A DNA stretch of 60,119 bases. Origin: WRAV01 sp050950205 (GTDB lineage Bacteria > Bacillota > Clostridia > Oscillospirales > Ruminococcaceae). Each line of letters begins with the position of its first letter. Position 1 is the first letter of the stretch. The translations under genes were made by a program, and so were the position numbers. Below the pieces are notes generated by a model that worked only from the letters and a program-made list of their open reading frames with translations, was not told the origin of the DNA and did no database searches. Location of the stretch: NCBI GenBank assembly GCA_050950205.1, contig JBMNHF010000001.1, forward strand, positions 1 through 60,119. The letters run 5' to 3'. Shown here piece by piece: positions 32,942 through 40,815 of the stretch.

Positions 32942-33975
32942 CGAGACGATACATCGGACACCATTTCAATTTCCCGAAAAAGTGCCAGATACTCATTGTT
33001 GACCGTATCCAAAAAGGTCATAAAATCATGGTGTCCTGCATATTCCATATCCCAACCAAATTTATTGCAGGTTTCTTCCCATTCCGGTGTTTTTACCATC
33101 TTCTCCAGGGTTTCTTCCCAGTACTGCCTTGCGTACTGGGGCATATCCTTGGGACCGAAAATGCCCCGCCAATTAATAAAGGTGGCCGGAATTCCCTGTT
33201 CCATGCAGGTGGGTATTTCCTGCACCAAACTGTTGTTGCCGATTCGCTTGTCGGAGGTGACGGCAAGAGCCCTGACATCTCCGCTTTCCACCAGACCAAT
33301 GGTATCGCTAATGCCCGTTGACACAAGATCCACATGGCCTCCCAACAGCTGGGCAGCGGAGGTTCCGTCCTGAAACCCAATGTACTCAATGAGATGGAGA
33401 TTTTGCACCCCCGCTGCATGGGCAAATTTTAAAAACTGGATATGATCCATAGAACCCGGCGCAGAAATTCCGCCGATCCGCACAGATTTGGGGTCGGCCT
33501 TTAACGCCTCCATCACCTGATTGATGGAGGTGTAGGGGGAATCCTTGCGCACGGCAAACAGCCCATATTCGGTGATAAGCCGGGCGATGGGAGTGGTGCT
33601 TTCCCGATAATTCAGGTCGGTGGAACCATTGAGGTTGATCATACAGATGGGCGGAGAAAAGACCGCCAAAACATCATCGGCCCCTGCATGTTCGTTTAGA
33701 TATTCCAGGGCGGCAATGCCGCCGCCCCCCGGCTTGTTTGTAATAGGCAGCGGCACCGGCACCGCTTTGGTGTCCATCAGACACTGAGCGACCGCCCGAA
33801 TGGTAAGGTCGTACCCACTTCCCGGGCCGGCCGGCGCAATCATCTCGATGGACTTTCTGGGGTATTCGGAGGTATCAGGCATTTCCACAGGAGGATAGAC
33901 ACATGAAACGGACAAAAGCAATAGAATAGACAACGCTGCGAGCTCAACCATCTTTTTCATTACAAGCACCATCAT
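32935..33975 (-). CDS. TctC-like solute-binding lipoprotein coupled to the sensor kinase
   Basis: A 346-residue tripartite tricarboxylate transporter (TTT) receptor family protein. It has a lipoprotein-type signal (LLLLSVSC), the typical IEMIAPAGPGSGYDLTIRAVA beginning, and the ITNKPGGGG loop that holds the ligand carboxylates. Its start codon overlaps the kinase stop (ATGA), so both are made together, away from the tctCBA transporter. By analogy with extracytoplasmic binding proteins such as Bordetella BctC, it may present citrate-like ligands to the kinase instead of to a permease (inference). A second ATG five codons in, at 33960, is also possible. Confidence 0.88.
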   Translation of the reverse strand: MMVLVMKKMVELAALSILLLLSVSCVYPPVEMPDTSEYPRKSIEMIAPAGPGSGYDLTIRAVAQCLMDTKAVPVPLPITNKPGGGGIAALEYLNEHAGADDVLAVFSPPICMINLNGSTDLNYRESTTPIARLITEYGLFAVRKDSPYTSINQVMEALKADPKSVRIGGISAPGSMDHIQFLKFAHAAGVQNLHLIEYIGFQDGTSAAQLLGGHVDLVSTGISDTIGLVESGDVRALAVTSDKRIGNNSLVQEIPTCMEQGIPATFINWRGIFGPKDMPQYARQYWEETLEKMVKTPEWEETCNKFGWDMEYAGHHDFMTFLDTVNNEYLALFREIEMVSDVSSRQ

Positions 33976-36200
33976 TCCGGTTGTTTTGTCATACGTTCGA
34001 TCATCTGAATCATTTGGGAAAAATCAATTGGTTTTAGCAAAATTTCCGACAATACACCTTGCTGTTGCATTTGAATCGCCTCTTTTTCCACCAGCCCCGT
34101 TATAAGGAGAATGGGCAGAGAGGGAGCCAGCTTTCTCATGCGGCGGGCAAGGTCTGTACCTTTGTACTTGGGCATGGTGTAGTCCAGAATCACCACTCCC
34201 CACTTGCCGGGGTCCTGCTCAAATGCCGCAAGGGCTTTTTCCGCACTGGTAAAGGATTCTGTTTCATAACCAGCCTTGATGAGGCGCCGCTTCATATAAT
34301 GTACGATTTGGTGTTCATCGTCCACCAGCATCAGGCGAATGGAGGCGCTTGGCTGGTTCTTTTTTGCCGGCAGCAGGGTTTCCGGCGTGATGGAAAGGTC
34401 TGTCAGTGGCAGGTATACGCTAAACCGGCTTCCTTTTCCAAGGGTACTTTCCACCTGTATGACACCGCCATGATTGTTGACAATGCTCATGGCTACCGAA
34501 AGCCCCAACCCTGTACCCTCACCGGACTGTTTGGTGGTAAAAAAGGGATCGAAAATGCGCTCCAGCAAATCCGGGCTCATTCCTGCGCCGGTATCCGAAA
34601 CCTCCACCACACCATAACGGGTTACCTCTTCGTTGTAATAATAACCCTCCGGCAATTCATCCACTCCTATAATCCGGTTGCTGATGGATAGGATTCCACC
34701 ATTTGGTTCCATTGCCTGATAGGCATTGGTGCACAGGTTGAGCAGCACCTGATGAAGCTGGGTGGCACTGCCATACACATTGGCCCCCAGATCCCGAATG
34801 TTCTCCTCCATATAAATGCTGGAAGGCAGAATCATCCGCACCATTTTGGTGACATCCCGTATGATGGCGTCCAGACTGACAGAGGTATAGGTGGATGAAT
34901 CATTTTCCCTGCGGCTAAAAGGCAGTAATTGCTCTACAATTTCTTTGGCCCGCTTGCCAGCCTTGTGTATTTCATCAATATCCTCATAAATATCATCCTG
35001 CCGGTTCAATCGCTCCTTGACAAATTCACAGTAACCAATAATGGGAGTAAGCAGGTTGTTGAATTCGTGGGCAATGCTTCCCGCCAGTGCGCCAATGGTT
35101 TGTAGCTTTTGGTAGTGGCGCACCTGCTCCTTATTGTGATGAAGCTCTTCCAGCGTGGCGTTGATTTCCTGCAGATAGCGGGTTTGCATCTCCAACCGCT
35201 GACGTTTTCGGATGAGGTGCTGAATGACAATGGCACCCACCACCAGAACTGCAATGATGGCAACTACCAGAAAAGCAAACTGGCCCAGATTTTCGTTTAC
35301 CGGCTGCAGAGCCTGCGACAAAGGCATGGTGGTGGAAACAAACCAAGACGTTCCTCCCAAATTCATGCGGGTGTACGCTATGATTTCATCCGAGCCGGGG
35401 TGAATGAAGGTCCGATAAAAGCCGGTGCCTTCTTCGTGGGTATACTGGTGCTCCAGCATATTTTTGAAGGAAGCGTACCGGGGATTTTCCAGCAAATCCG
35501 CAAAGTCGGTTCGAAAATTAATGCCCAGCAGATTGGGGTTTTGGTGCATGACAATAAGGCCAGTTTCATCCTTGATCGTCACATAGTCCGAATCTCTGGC
35601 ATCAAGGGGAGCTACCAGGGTTTTGTAAAGGCTCTGCAAATCCACAATACCCACAATGTAGCCAATGGGGCCACTGCCGGCATAAATGGTATTCACCAAG
35701 GTCAGGCCATAGTGTTTATCCTTAATGGGGAAAACGCTTCCCATGCCGGTTTGACCCTGTCTGCACAGCTCCTGAAAGTTCAGCTCGCTTTCGCTAAACT
35801 CTTCCAAAAAAGGATATTGATTATAACGGAATATCTCGTTTCCGTTGATGTCCAGCAGATAGATTCTGGAAAGGCCTTCCTGCTGGGACAGCATATAGGA
35901 CAAAATGTACTCTTTAACACCGCCTACACTGCCAAATCGATAATACTTCTGCAGCTCATCAATAAAGCCTGGTGTTTTGATTAAAATATCCACATCCCGC
36001 AACTGCTCGGAAAGGAATAGCTCCATATTTTGAGCAACAGAACGGGATATAACCAGCAGATGCTCCTGCTGTTGCTGAATGACGACTTTTGTGTAGGAAT
36101 TATAAGTGGCGAGAACGGCATAAGCCAAAACCAGCAGAAGCGCGACAATAATTAGTCCCGCGATCCGCTTCATCAGTTTGCTGTCTCTCCACATCACCAT
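33972..36200 (-). CDS. hybrid sensor histidine kinase with an extracellular double Cache domain
   Basis: The 742-residue protein has a membrane helix (about 12-33), a periplasmic-type Cache sensor (about 40-300), a second helix (about 310-335), a short coiled coil, a HisKA domain with phospho-His in GSIAHEFNNLLTPI (near 380), a HATPase with DTGAGM and GEGTGLGLS, and a C-terminal receiver with VDDE, LDYTMP and KP (about 620-740). The kinase core is NtrB/DctB-like. The Cache domain suits small carboxylates. It is translationally coupled to a TctC-like protein. The likely partner is the response regulator at 39977. Start ATG follows AAAGG; an ATG two codons later is possible. Confidence 0.9.
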   Translation of the reverse strand: MVMWRDSKLMKRIAGLIIVALLLVLAYAVLATYNSYTKVVIQQQQEHLLVISRSVAQNMELFLSEQLRDVDILIKTPGFIDELQKYYRFGSVGGVKEYILSYMLSQQEGLSRIYLLDINGNEIFRYNQYPFLEEFSESELNFQELCRQGQTGMGSVFPIKDKHYGLTLVNTIYAGSGPIGYIVGIVDLQSLYKTLVAPLDARDSDYVTIKDETGLIVMHQNPNLLGINFRTDFADLLENPRYASFKNMLEHQYTHEEGTGFYRTFIHPGSDEIIAYTRMNLGGTSWFVSTTMPLSQALQPVNENLGQFAFLVVAIIAVLVVGAIVIQHLIRKRQRLEMQTRYLQEINATLEELHHNKEQVRHYQKLQTIGALAGSIAHEFNNLLTPIIGYCEFVKERLNRQDDIYEDIDEIHKAGKRAKEIVEQLLPFSRRENDSSTYTSVSLDAIIRDVTKMVRMILPSSIYMEENIRDLGANVYGSATQLHQVLLNLCTNAYQAMEPNGGILSISNRIIGVDELPEGYYYNEEVTRYGVVEVSDTGAGMSPDLLERIFDPFFTTKQSGEGTGLGLSVAMSIVNNHGGVIQVESTLGKGSRFSVYLPLTDLSITPETLLPAKKNQPSASIRLMLVDDEHQIVHYMKRRLIKAGYETESFTSAEKALAAFEQDPGKWGVVILDYTMPKYKGTDLARRMRKLAPSLPILLITGLVEKEAIQMQQQGVLSEILLKPIDFSQMIQMIERMTKQPE

Positions 36201-36261
36201 CAACTGCCTTTATTAGAATAATTTGATTATAACATAGATGTGGAGTCATTGGCACTTTCAA

Positions 36262-36501
36262 TTACAGGAGCAGGTTATGGCACTCGGGACAGGACGAAAG
36301 ATGATTGAGAGGGATGCGCATATCCAGCTTATACCTGCAGCGGGGGCAGCGGTACAGATTTCTTTCAAAGATCCATGCGCCTAAAATCAGGCACAAACCC
36401 ACCACCCAGTTACCTGCTACCACATAAAACAGAGCGGGAACAACCGCAACACGACAGATTACTTTAATGGCTCTTAACGGAATTCGGTATCGATTGGTCA
36501 T
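36262..36501 (-). CDS. small membrane protein with a zinc ribbon
   Basis: A 79-residue protein with two hydrophobic stretches (about 12-45), followed by a four-cysteine zinc ribbon (YRCPRCRYKL, then SCPEC). ATG 36501 is preceded by AGGTGATGAG. It lies between the tctA 3' end and the kinase gene on the same strand, so it is probably part of the same regulatory region. I do not recognise its function. Confidence 0.6.
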   Translation of the reverse strand: MTNRYRIPLRAIKVICRVAVVPALFYVVAGNWVVGLCLILGAWIFERNLYRCPRCRYKLDMRIPLNHLSSCPECHNLLL

Positions 36502-36515
36502 CTCATCACCTATAT

Positions 36516-36560
36516 AATAAGCGGCCATTACGTCTTTTTAGTCCGCAACAGCCGCTTATT
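36516..36560 (-). terminator. hairpin at the 3' end of tctCBA
   Basis: AATAAGCGGC (36516-36525) pairs perfectly with GCCGCTTATT (36551-36560) over a 25-base loop, six bases after the tctA stop. The minus strand continues TTATTATAT, a loose U-rich tail. Some readthrough into the small gene and kinase is likely. Confidence 0.5.
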
Positions 36561-36566
36561 TGAGTT

Positions 36567-38084
36567 TTATACCGTTGCCTTGGATTTTTTCAGCTTAGCT
36601 AGGTGAGGCTTTACTACAGGGTGTACCAGAACAAGTACGCAGATAATCATAATGATGGCCGTGGCCGGTCTGGCCAGTACATTTAAGGTTACCTGTAGCA
36701 GGGTATCTCCGTCGGCAATGGTGTATGCCCGGCGCAGGTTAGATTCACAAATCACACCCAGCACCAATCCCAAAATCAGGGCAGAGCTGTTGAATTTGCA
36801 GGTAACTACCACAAATCCTATCAATCCGGCAATTGCCATCAGTTTTACATCTACGGCCGTGTTTTTGGTGGCAAAAGCTCCAATGGTTGCCATCATCACA
36901 ATGGTAGGGCCAAGGATACTGTAGGGAATCTTCAGCACCTGCACAAAAACACGTGCAATGATTATAGCCGCAAACACCATAATAATATTGGATACGAACA
37001 TGGAAGCAAAGGTAGCGGACAGGAACTGAGGTTGATTGACCAGCAGCAGGGGACCCATGGTGACTCCCTTGAGCACCATAGCAGACATCATAACAGCGGC
37101 TGCGTTTCCGCCGGGAATTCCCAAGGAGAGCAGAGGCACCATGGAACCGCCGGATGCCGCGTTGTTCCCTGTCTCGGGAGCTGCAATGCCGTCAATAATA
37201 CCGGTTCCAAATTTTTCGGGGTATTTGGAAAGCTTTTGCTCGGCGGAGTAGCAGAGGAAGGCAGCAATGGTTGCTCCTGCTCCGGGGAGAATTCCAACAA
37301 CGGTACCAAGAACCGCACAGCGGGCAATGGTCCATTTCACCGACAGAAGCTCTTTAAGGGTAGGCATCTTGGTCTTGGTTTGAGCAATTCCGCCCACCGC
37401 TTCCAGCTTATCGCGTTTTACTGTCTGCTTGAGCACCTCTGTGATGGCAAAAAATCCAATCATTACGGGAATCATTTCGATACCGGAGGTGAGGAAGCGG
37501 GTGCCAAAGGTCAGACGGGGTACACCCAGAAGCGGATCCAATCCAATGCAGGCCAGCAACAGTCCCAGCAGTCCGGAAATCACAGTGCGGCAGATATTGT
37601 CGGTTTCCAAACTGGTCAGGATGGAAAGACCCATAAAGGAAATGGCAAACAGCTCGGCCGGTCCAAAGCTAAGGGCCGCTTGGGTGAGCTGCGGGCTGAG
37701 CAACAGCATGCAAAGGGCGGAAAATATGCCGCCAATGGCAGAACAAATCAGCTGAATGCCCAGTGCTTTTCCCGCCTCCCCTTTTTGAGCCATGGGATAT
37801 CCGTCGTAGGTGGTGGGGGCACTGGAAGGCACACCCGGAATCTTAAAGAGAACGGCAGTCATACCACCGCCGGTAATGGATGCGCAGTAGGTTGCCACCA
37901 AAAAGGCAATGGCGCTGACAGGGTCCATCTTGTAGGTAAAGGGAATGGCCAGAGTAACCGCCATGGTGGCACTAACTCCTGGCAAGGCCCCAAAAAGTGT
38001 GCCCAAAAATACCGCAAAAATAATGAGAAGAAACATGGTTGGCCGGAAAACAACAGCCAATCCAGTTAACAGTAGGTCAAACAT
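36567..38084 (-). CDS. tctA: tripartite tricarboxylate transporter, large permease TctA
   Basis: The 505-residue protein has about twelve membrane helices. The family signatures include GTLFGALPGVSATMAVTLA near the start, the YDGYPMAQKGEAGKALG loop, and a mirrored GILPGAGATIAAFLCY with IPGGNAAA in the second half. It couples H+ or Na+ entry to import of a tricarboxylate handed over by TctC. Good ribosome site (GGGAGG). It lies 12 bp after tctB. Confidence 0.96.
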   Translation of the reverse strand: MFDLLLTGLAVVFRPTMFLLIIFAVFLGTLFGALPGVSATMAVTLAIPFTYKMDPVSAIAFLVATYCASITGGGMTAVLFKIPGVPSSAPTTYDGYPMAQKGEAGKALGIQLICSAIGGIFSALCMLLLSPQLTQAALSFGPAELFAISFMGLSILTSLETDNICRTVISGLLGLLLACIGLDPLLGVPRLTFGTRFLTSGIEMIPVMIGFFAITEVLKQTVKRDKLEAVGGIAQTKTKMPTLKELLSVKWTIARCAVLGTVVGILPGAGATIAAFLCYSAEQKLSKYPEKFGTGIIDGIAAPETGNNAASGGSMVPLLSLGIPGGNAAAVMMSAMVLKGVTMGPLLLVNQPQFLSATFASMFVSNIIMVFAAIIIARVFVQVLKIPYSILGPTIVMMATIGAFATKNTAVDVKLMAIAGLIGFVVVTCKFNSSALILGLVLGVICESNLRRAYTIADGDTLLQVTLNVLARPATAIIMIICVLVLVHPVVKPHLAKLKKSKATV

Positions 38085-38096
38085 TTCCTGCCTCCC

Positions 38097-38618
38097 TTAC
38101 ATACTCTGGAATATCTTTTCAAGGAACAGTGCAATTTCACGAAGGAACGGCACATAGCCCCTGGGTAACAACACGCCGAGAAATACCGAAAATCCAACGT
38201 ATAGGATCATGGTAATCAACAAAGATGTGACTACTAAAAACCAGTAACGCCGCTCTCCCAACAGGATGCCGTAAGCGAACAAGAACACAATGCTGGTTGC
38301 CAAAAAGCCAACTGGTTCGTAGGCCCAGGCCATCACCATCAGCAATACCATTCCAATAAAGAGCTTGCTTTTAAAGAACTTCACCACATCGGGAATAAAG
38401 TTTTTAAATGCCTGCGCAATATCGGACCGAGTATTTCTCTTAAAGTAGTTGCGCAAGTTCCAGAGAATAGAAATCACCAAAAGAATCAGAAGCGCCTGGG
38501 GCCATTGCTCCGCGCCCAACTCGTTGGCTGAGGATTTGGGCATGGTGGCGCCTACATAAAAGAAGCAGAAAATAGAGAACACAAGCAATAGAGCATTGAC
38601 AATTAGCTCAATCGCCAA
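38097..38618 (-). CDS. tctB: tripartite tricarboxylate transporter, small permease TctB
   Basis: The 173-residue protein has four membrane helices in the usual TctB arrangement, with a loop holding ELGAEQWPQALL after helix 1. I choose TTG 38618, nine bases after AGGGGAG; a TTG three codons upstream touches that site. It lies between tctC and tctA, and is separated from tctC by a strong hairpin. Confidence 0.9.
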   Translation of the reverse strand: MAIELIVNALLLVFSIFCFFYVGATMPKSSANELGAEQWPQALLILLVISILWNLRNYFKRNTRSDIAQAFKNFIPDVVKFFKSKLFIGMVLLMVMAWAYEPVGFLATSIVFLFAYGILLGERRYWFLVVTSLLITMILYVGFSVFLGVLLPRGYVPFLREIALFLEKIFQSM

Positions 38619-38661
38619 GCAAATCAACTCCCCTCATCGCTACACAGTGCAGTATCTAACG

Positions 38662-38683
38662 GGGGGCGAGAAAACTCGCCCCC
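38662..38683 (-). repeat. GC-rich hairpin between tctC and tctB
   Basis: GGGGGCGAG (38662-38670) and CTCGCCCCC (38675-38683) form a perfect 9-bp stem with a four-A loop. No U run follows on the minus strand, so it should not terminate efficiently. It fits a 3'-protecting hairpin that raises the binding protein above its permeases. Confidence 0.65.
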
Positions 38684-38700
38684 ACTTACAAGTAATTTAC

Positions 38701-39801
38701 TTAGATCAGCCCGGCGTTTTTGAGATATTCCCCGAAGGTCTTATACTCATCATCCATCAGCGCCCGTGTGTCGGCCGCATTGGCAAAACCAGGACGGTCC
38801 AAATAGCTGGCTTGCTTTAGGAATTCCTGATAGGCAGGTTGATTCCATGCTTCTTCCACGGCAGCCGCCAAGGCATCAATAGCCGCCTGAGGGGTATCAG
38901 TGCGAGCCATCAGTGCTCTCCAAGTGCCTACGTAGGAGTCGATTCCCAGTTCCCCGGTGCACTGGACATCGGGCAAGGAGCTCATCCGTTTTTCAGACAT
39001 CGAAACGAGAGGAACAATGTCACCAGATTCGATCAGACCCTTGATTTCGTCGGCTCCGGTAATGGAAATGTTGATATGTCCACCTACCATGGCAGAGCTG
39101 AGCTCGGAACCGCTGCCGTAGTTGACGATCTTAATGTATTTGTCAATCTCCTGGATGTCAACGCCCAGTCCGCCAGCCAGAGTCTGCTTAAGGGAAACGG
39201 CATCGGCACCGGTTGCGGTCAGCATGCCACAGGTCAGCTCCTGGGGATGGTTTTTCGCATACTCGATAAATTCGCTAAAGTTGGTGTATTTGCCTTCCTG
39301 CGCCTTTTTGGAGGAGGCGATCAGGTTGATGGAATGCACCAGCTTTGCAACGGGGACAAACTCTTCATAGTAATCCATGGGAAGAATTTTCTGAAGGTCC
39401 AGCATGATGATGGACTGGGTGCCCAGCACATAGGTATAGCCATCGGCTGGTTGCTTGTAGGTAAAGTCGATGCCGTTTGCTCCTCCTGCACCCTCTACGT
39501 TCACGATTTCCACCGGAACTCCGAGAATATCCTGCAACAATGGCTGCAGAGGCCTGAGAGTACCGTCGGCGCCGCCACCTACGCCCCAGGGACAAACCAG
39601 AGTAACCTTGCGCTCCCATTTCCACTCCTCCGCTGCCGGTTCCGATGCGGCAGGTGCAGGTTCAGCCGGTTGAGCACTGGACTGCTGAGGAGCAGATGCA
39701 GGTGGTGCACTGCTTGGGCTTGGAGCGGCATTGCTGCCACAGCCTGCCAACAGAGCGAACATCAGTACCAAGGAAAGAACTACTCGAAGGCTCTTTTTCA
39801 T
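38701..39801 (-). CDS. tctC: tripartite tricarboxylate transporter solute-binding lipoprotein TctC
   Basis: The 366-residue lipoprotein has lipobox LLAGC (Cys21), a low-complexity Ser/Pro/Ala/Gln linker to about residue 60, and a TTT-receptor domain (VTLVCPWGVGGGADGTLRPL, then VNVEGAGGANG). It binds the substrate outside the membrane and delivers it to TctAB. GGGGAATGAGAA precedes the ATG. It is first in tctCBA and divergent from the response regulator, which probably controls it. Confidence 0.94.
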   Translation of the reverse strand: MKKSLRVVLSLVLMFALLAGCGSNAAPSPSSAPPASAPQQSSAQPAEPAPAASEPAAEEWKWERKVTLVCPWGVGGGADGTLRPLQPLLQDILGVPVEIVNVEGAGGANGIDFTYKQPADGYTYVLGTQSIIMLDLQKILPMDYYEEFVPVAKLVHSINLIASSKKAQEGKYTNFSEFIEYAKNHPQELTCGMLTATGADAVSLKQTLAGGLGVDIQEIDKYIKIVNYGSGSELSSAMVGGHINISITGADEIKGLIESGDIVPLVSMSEKRMSSLPDVQCTGELGIDSYVGTWRALMARTDTPQAAIDALAAAVEEAWNQPAYQEFLKQASYLDRPGFANAADTRALMDDEYKTFGEYLKNAGLI

Positions 39802-39948
39802 TTCTCATTCCCCTTTTTAAATAATAATGTTTAAAATCCATATATTTTTTTGATATTTTATAGTATACTTTATATATCTTAACTGGCGCACTATTAATTC
39901 TTAAATTTTATTAAGACTTACTCGGCTTTCTTTTTTGTTTATTTATGC

Positions 39949-39954
39949 TATAAT
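39949..39954 (+). promoter_or_regulatory. extended -10 of the response regulator gene
   Basis: TATAAT with TGC directly before it (TG at 39946) lies 22 bp upstream of the regulator start codon. A clear -35 is absent. The rest of the 175-bp divergent region (39802-39976) is very AT-rich and should also hold the tctC promoter and regulator sites; I see no clear repeat there. Confidence 0.5.
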
Positions 39955-39976
39955 TACTTGCTGAGGGGGGAAATTT

Positions 39977-40681
39977 ATGGAACGCGCTAGAATCCTTGTT
40001 GTGGATGACGAGAGTATGGTGCGCAGGTTAATTTCACGTGTGCTCAGCACGGAGGGGATGCGGGTTTCTGAGGCCAAAAATGGACAAGAAGCCATTCAGA
40101 TGGCCACCGAAAATGACTTCGATTTGATCATTCTGGATATTATGATGGAAGGAATGGATGGCTTTCAGGTCATTCAGGAGCTGAGAGCCCGTGATGTTTA
40201 CACCCCTATCTTTGTATTGAGTGGACGCCAGCAGGACAACGATCAGGTATTTGCCCTTGGCATCGGCGCAGACGATTATGTCACCAAACCCTTTAGCCCA
40301 TCGATTCTGTGTGCCAAGGTGCGGGCTTGTCTGCGCCGGATCCATTTAACGGAGCGGGAATCCGATTCCATCATACAAGCCGGCCCCTTTACATACATAG
40401 CGGAAGAAATGCGCCTGCAAAAAAACGGCAAGGATATTGAGCTTTCCAGCAAGGAGTTTTTTCTCATTAAATACTTTCTGAATAATGTTGGCAAGGTGCT
40501 TACCAAAGAGCAGATCTATCAAAACGTATGGGGAGACAACGTGGTGGGCGACAATACCATCATGGTTCATATCCGCCGTCTTCGCGCCAAAATAGAGGAC
40601 GATCCTGAGACACCCCGCTACATAAAAACCGTTCGGGGTGTCGGTTATCAGTTTGTCATTGACCCTGAGCCTGAAGACTGA
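39977..40681 (+). CDS. OmpR/PhoB-family response regulator
   Basis: The 234-residue protein has a receiver domain (acidic pair D10-D11, phospho-acceptor D54 in LDIMM, S82 in place of the usual Thr, K104) and a C-terminal winged helix (about 130-230, ending in IKTVRGVGYQFV). GAGGGGGG lies upstream of the ATG. Its position, divergent from tctCBA and near the Cache kinase, makes it the likely partner and the activator of citrate uptake (inference). OmpR-type regulators are normal for tct genes in Proteobacteria, as in TctD. Confidence 0.93.
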   Translation: MERARILVVDDESMVRRLISRVLSTEGMRVSEAKNGQEAIQMATENDFDLIILDIMMEGMDGFQVIQELRARDVYTPIFVLSGRQQDNDQVFALGIGADDYVTKPFSPSILCAKVRACLRRIHLTERESDSIIQAGPFTYIAEEMRLQKNGKDIELSSKEFFLIKYFLNNVGKVLTKEQIYQNVWGDNVVGDNTIMVHIRRLRAKIEDDPETPRYIKTVRGVGYQFVIDPEPED

Positions 40682-40736
40682 TTGGCTTCTGCAAAAACCA
40701 AAGCGGCAAATAAAGCGCATGTTTGCACAACAAACT

Positions 40737-40780
40737 AAAAAGCCTCCCACCGCGGATCGTCCCGCGAGGGAAGGCTTTTT
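40737..40780. terminator. bidirectional terminator between the response regulator and the P-type ATPase
   Basis: AAAAAGCC (40737-40744) pairs with GGCTTTTT (40773-40780), and a CGCG-rich inner stem extends it. The T runs on both strands serve the two convergent genes. Confidence 0.85.
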
Positions 40781-40815
40781 GAGTTTCGCCAAAAATATTT
40801 GGTTGCCGCAGGAGC

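Noticed and set aside
37032..38069. A 345-codon open frame on the plus strand opposite tctA.
   Set aside because: It is antisense to a clear TctA protein, lacks a ribosome site, and its translation is low-complexity Gly/Asn/His/Gln without any domain. It follows from codon bias of the real gene.
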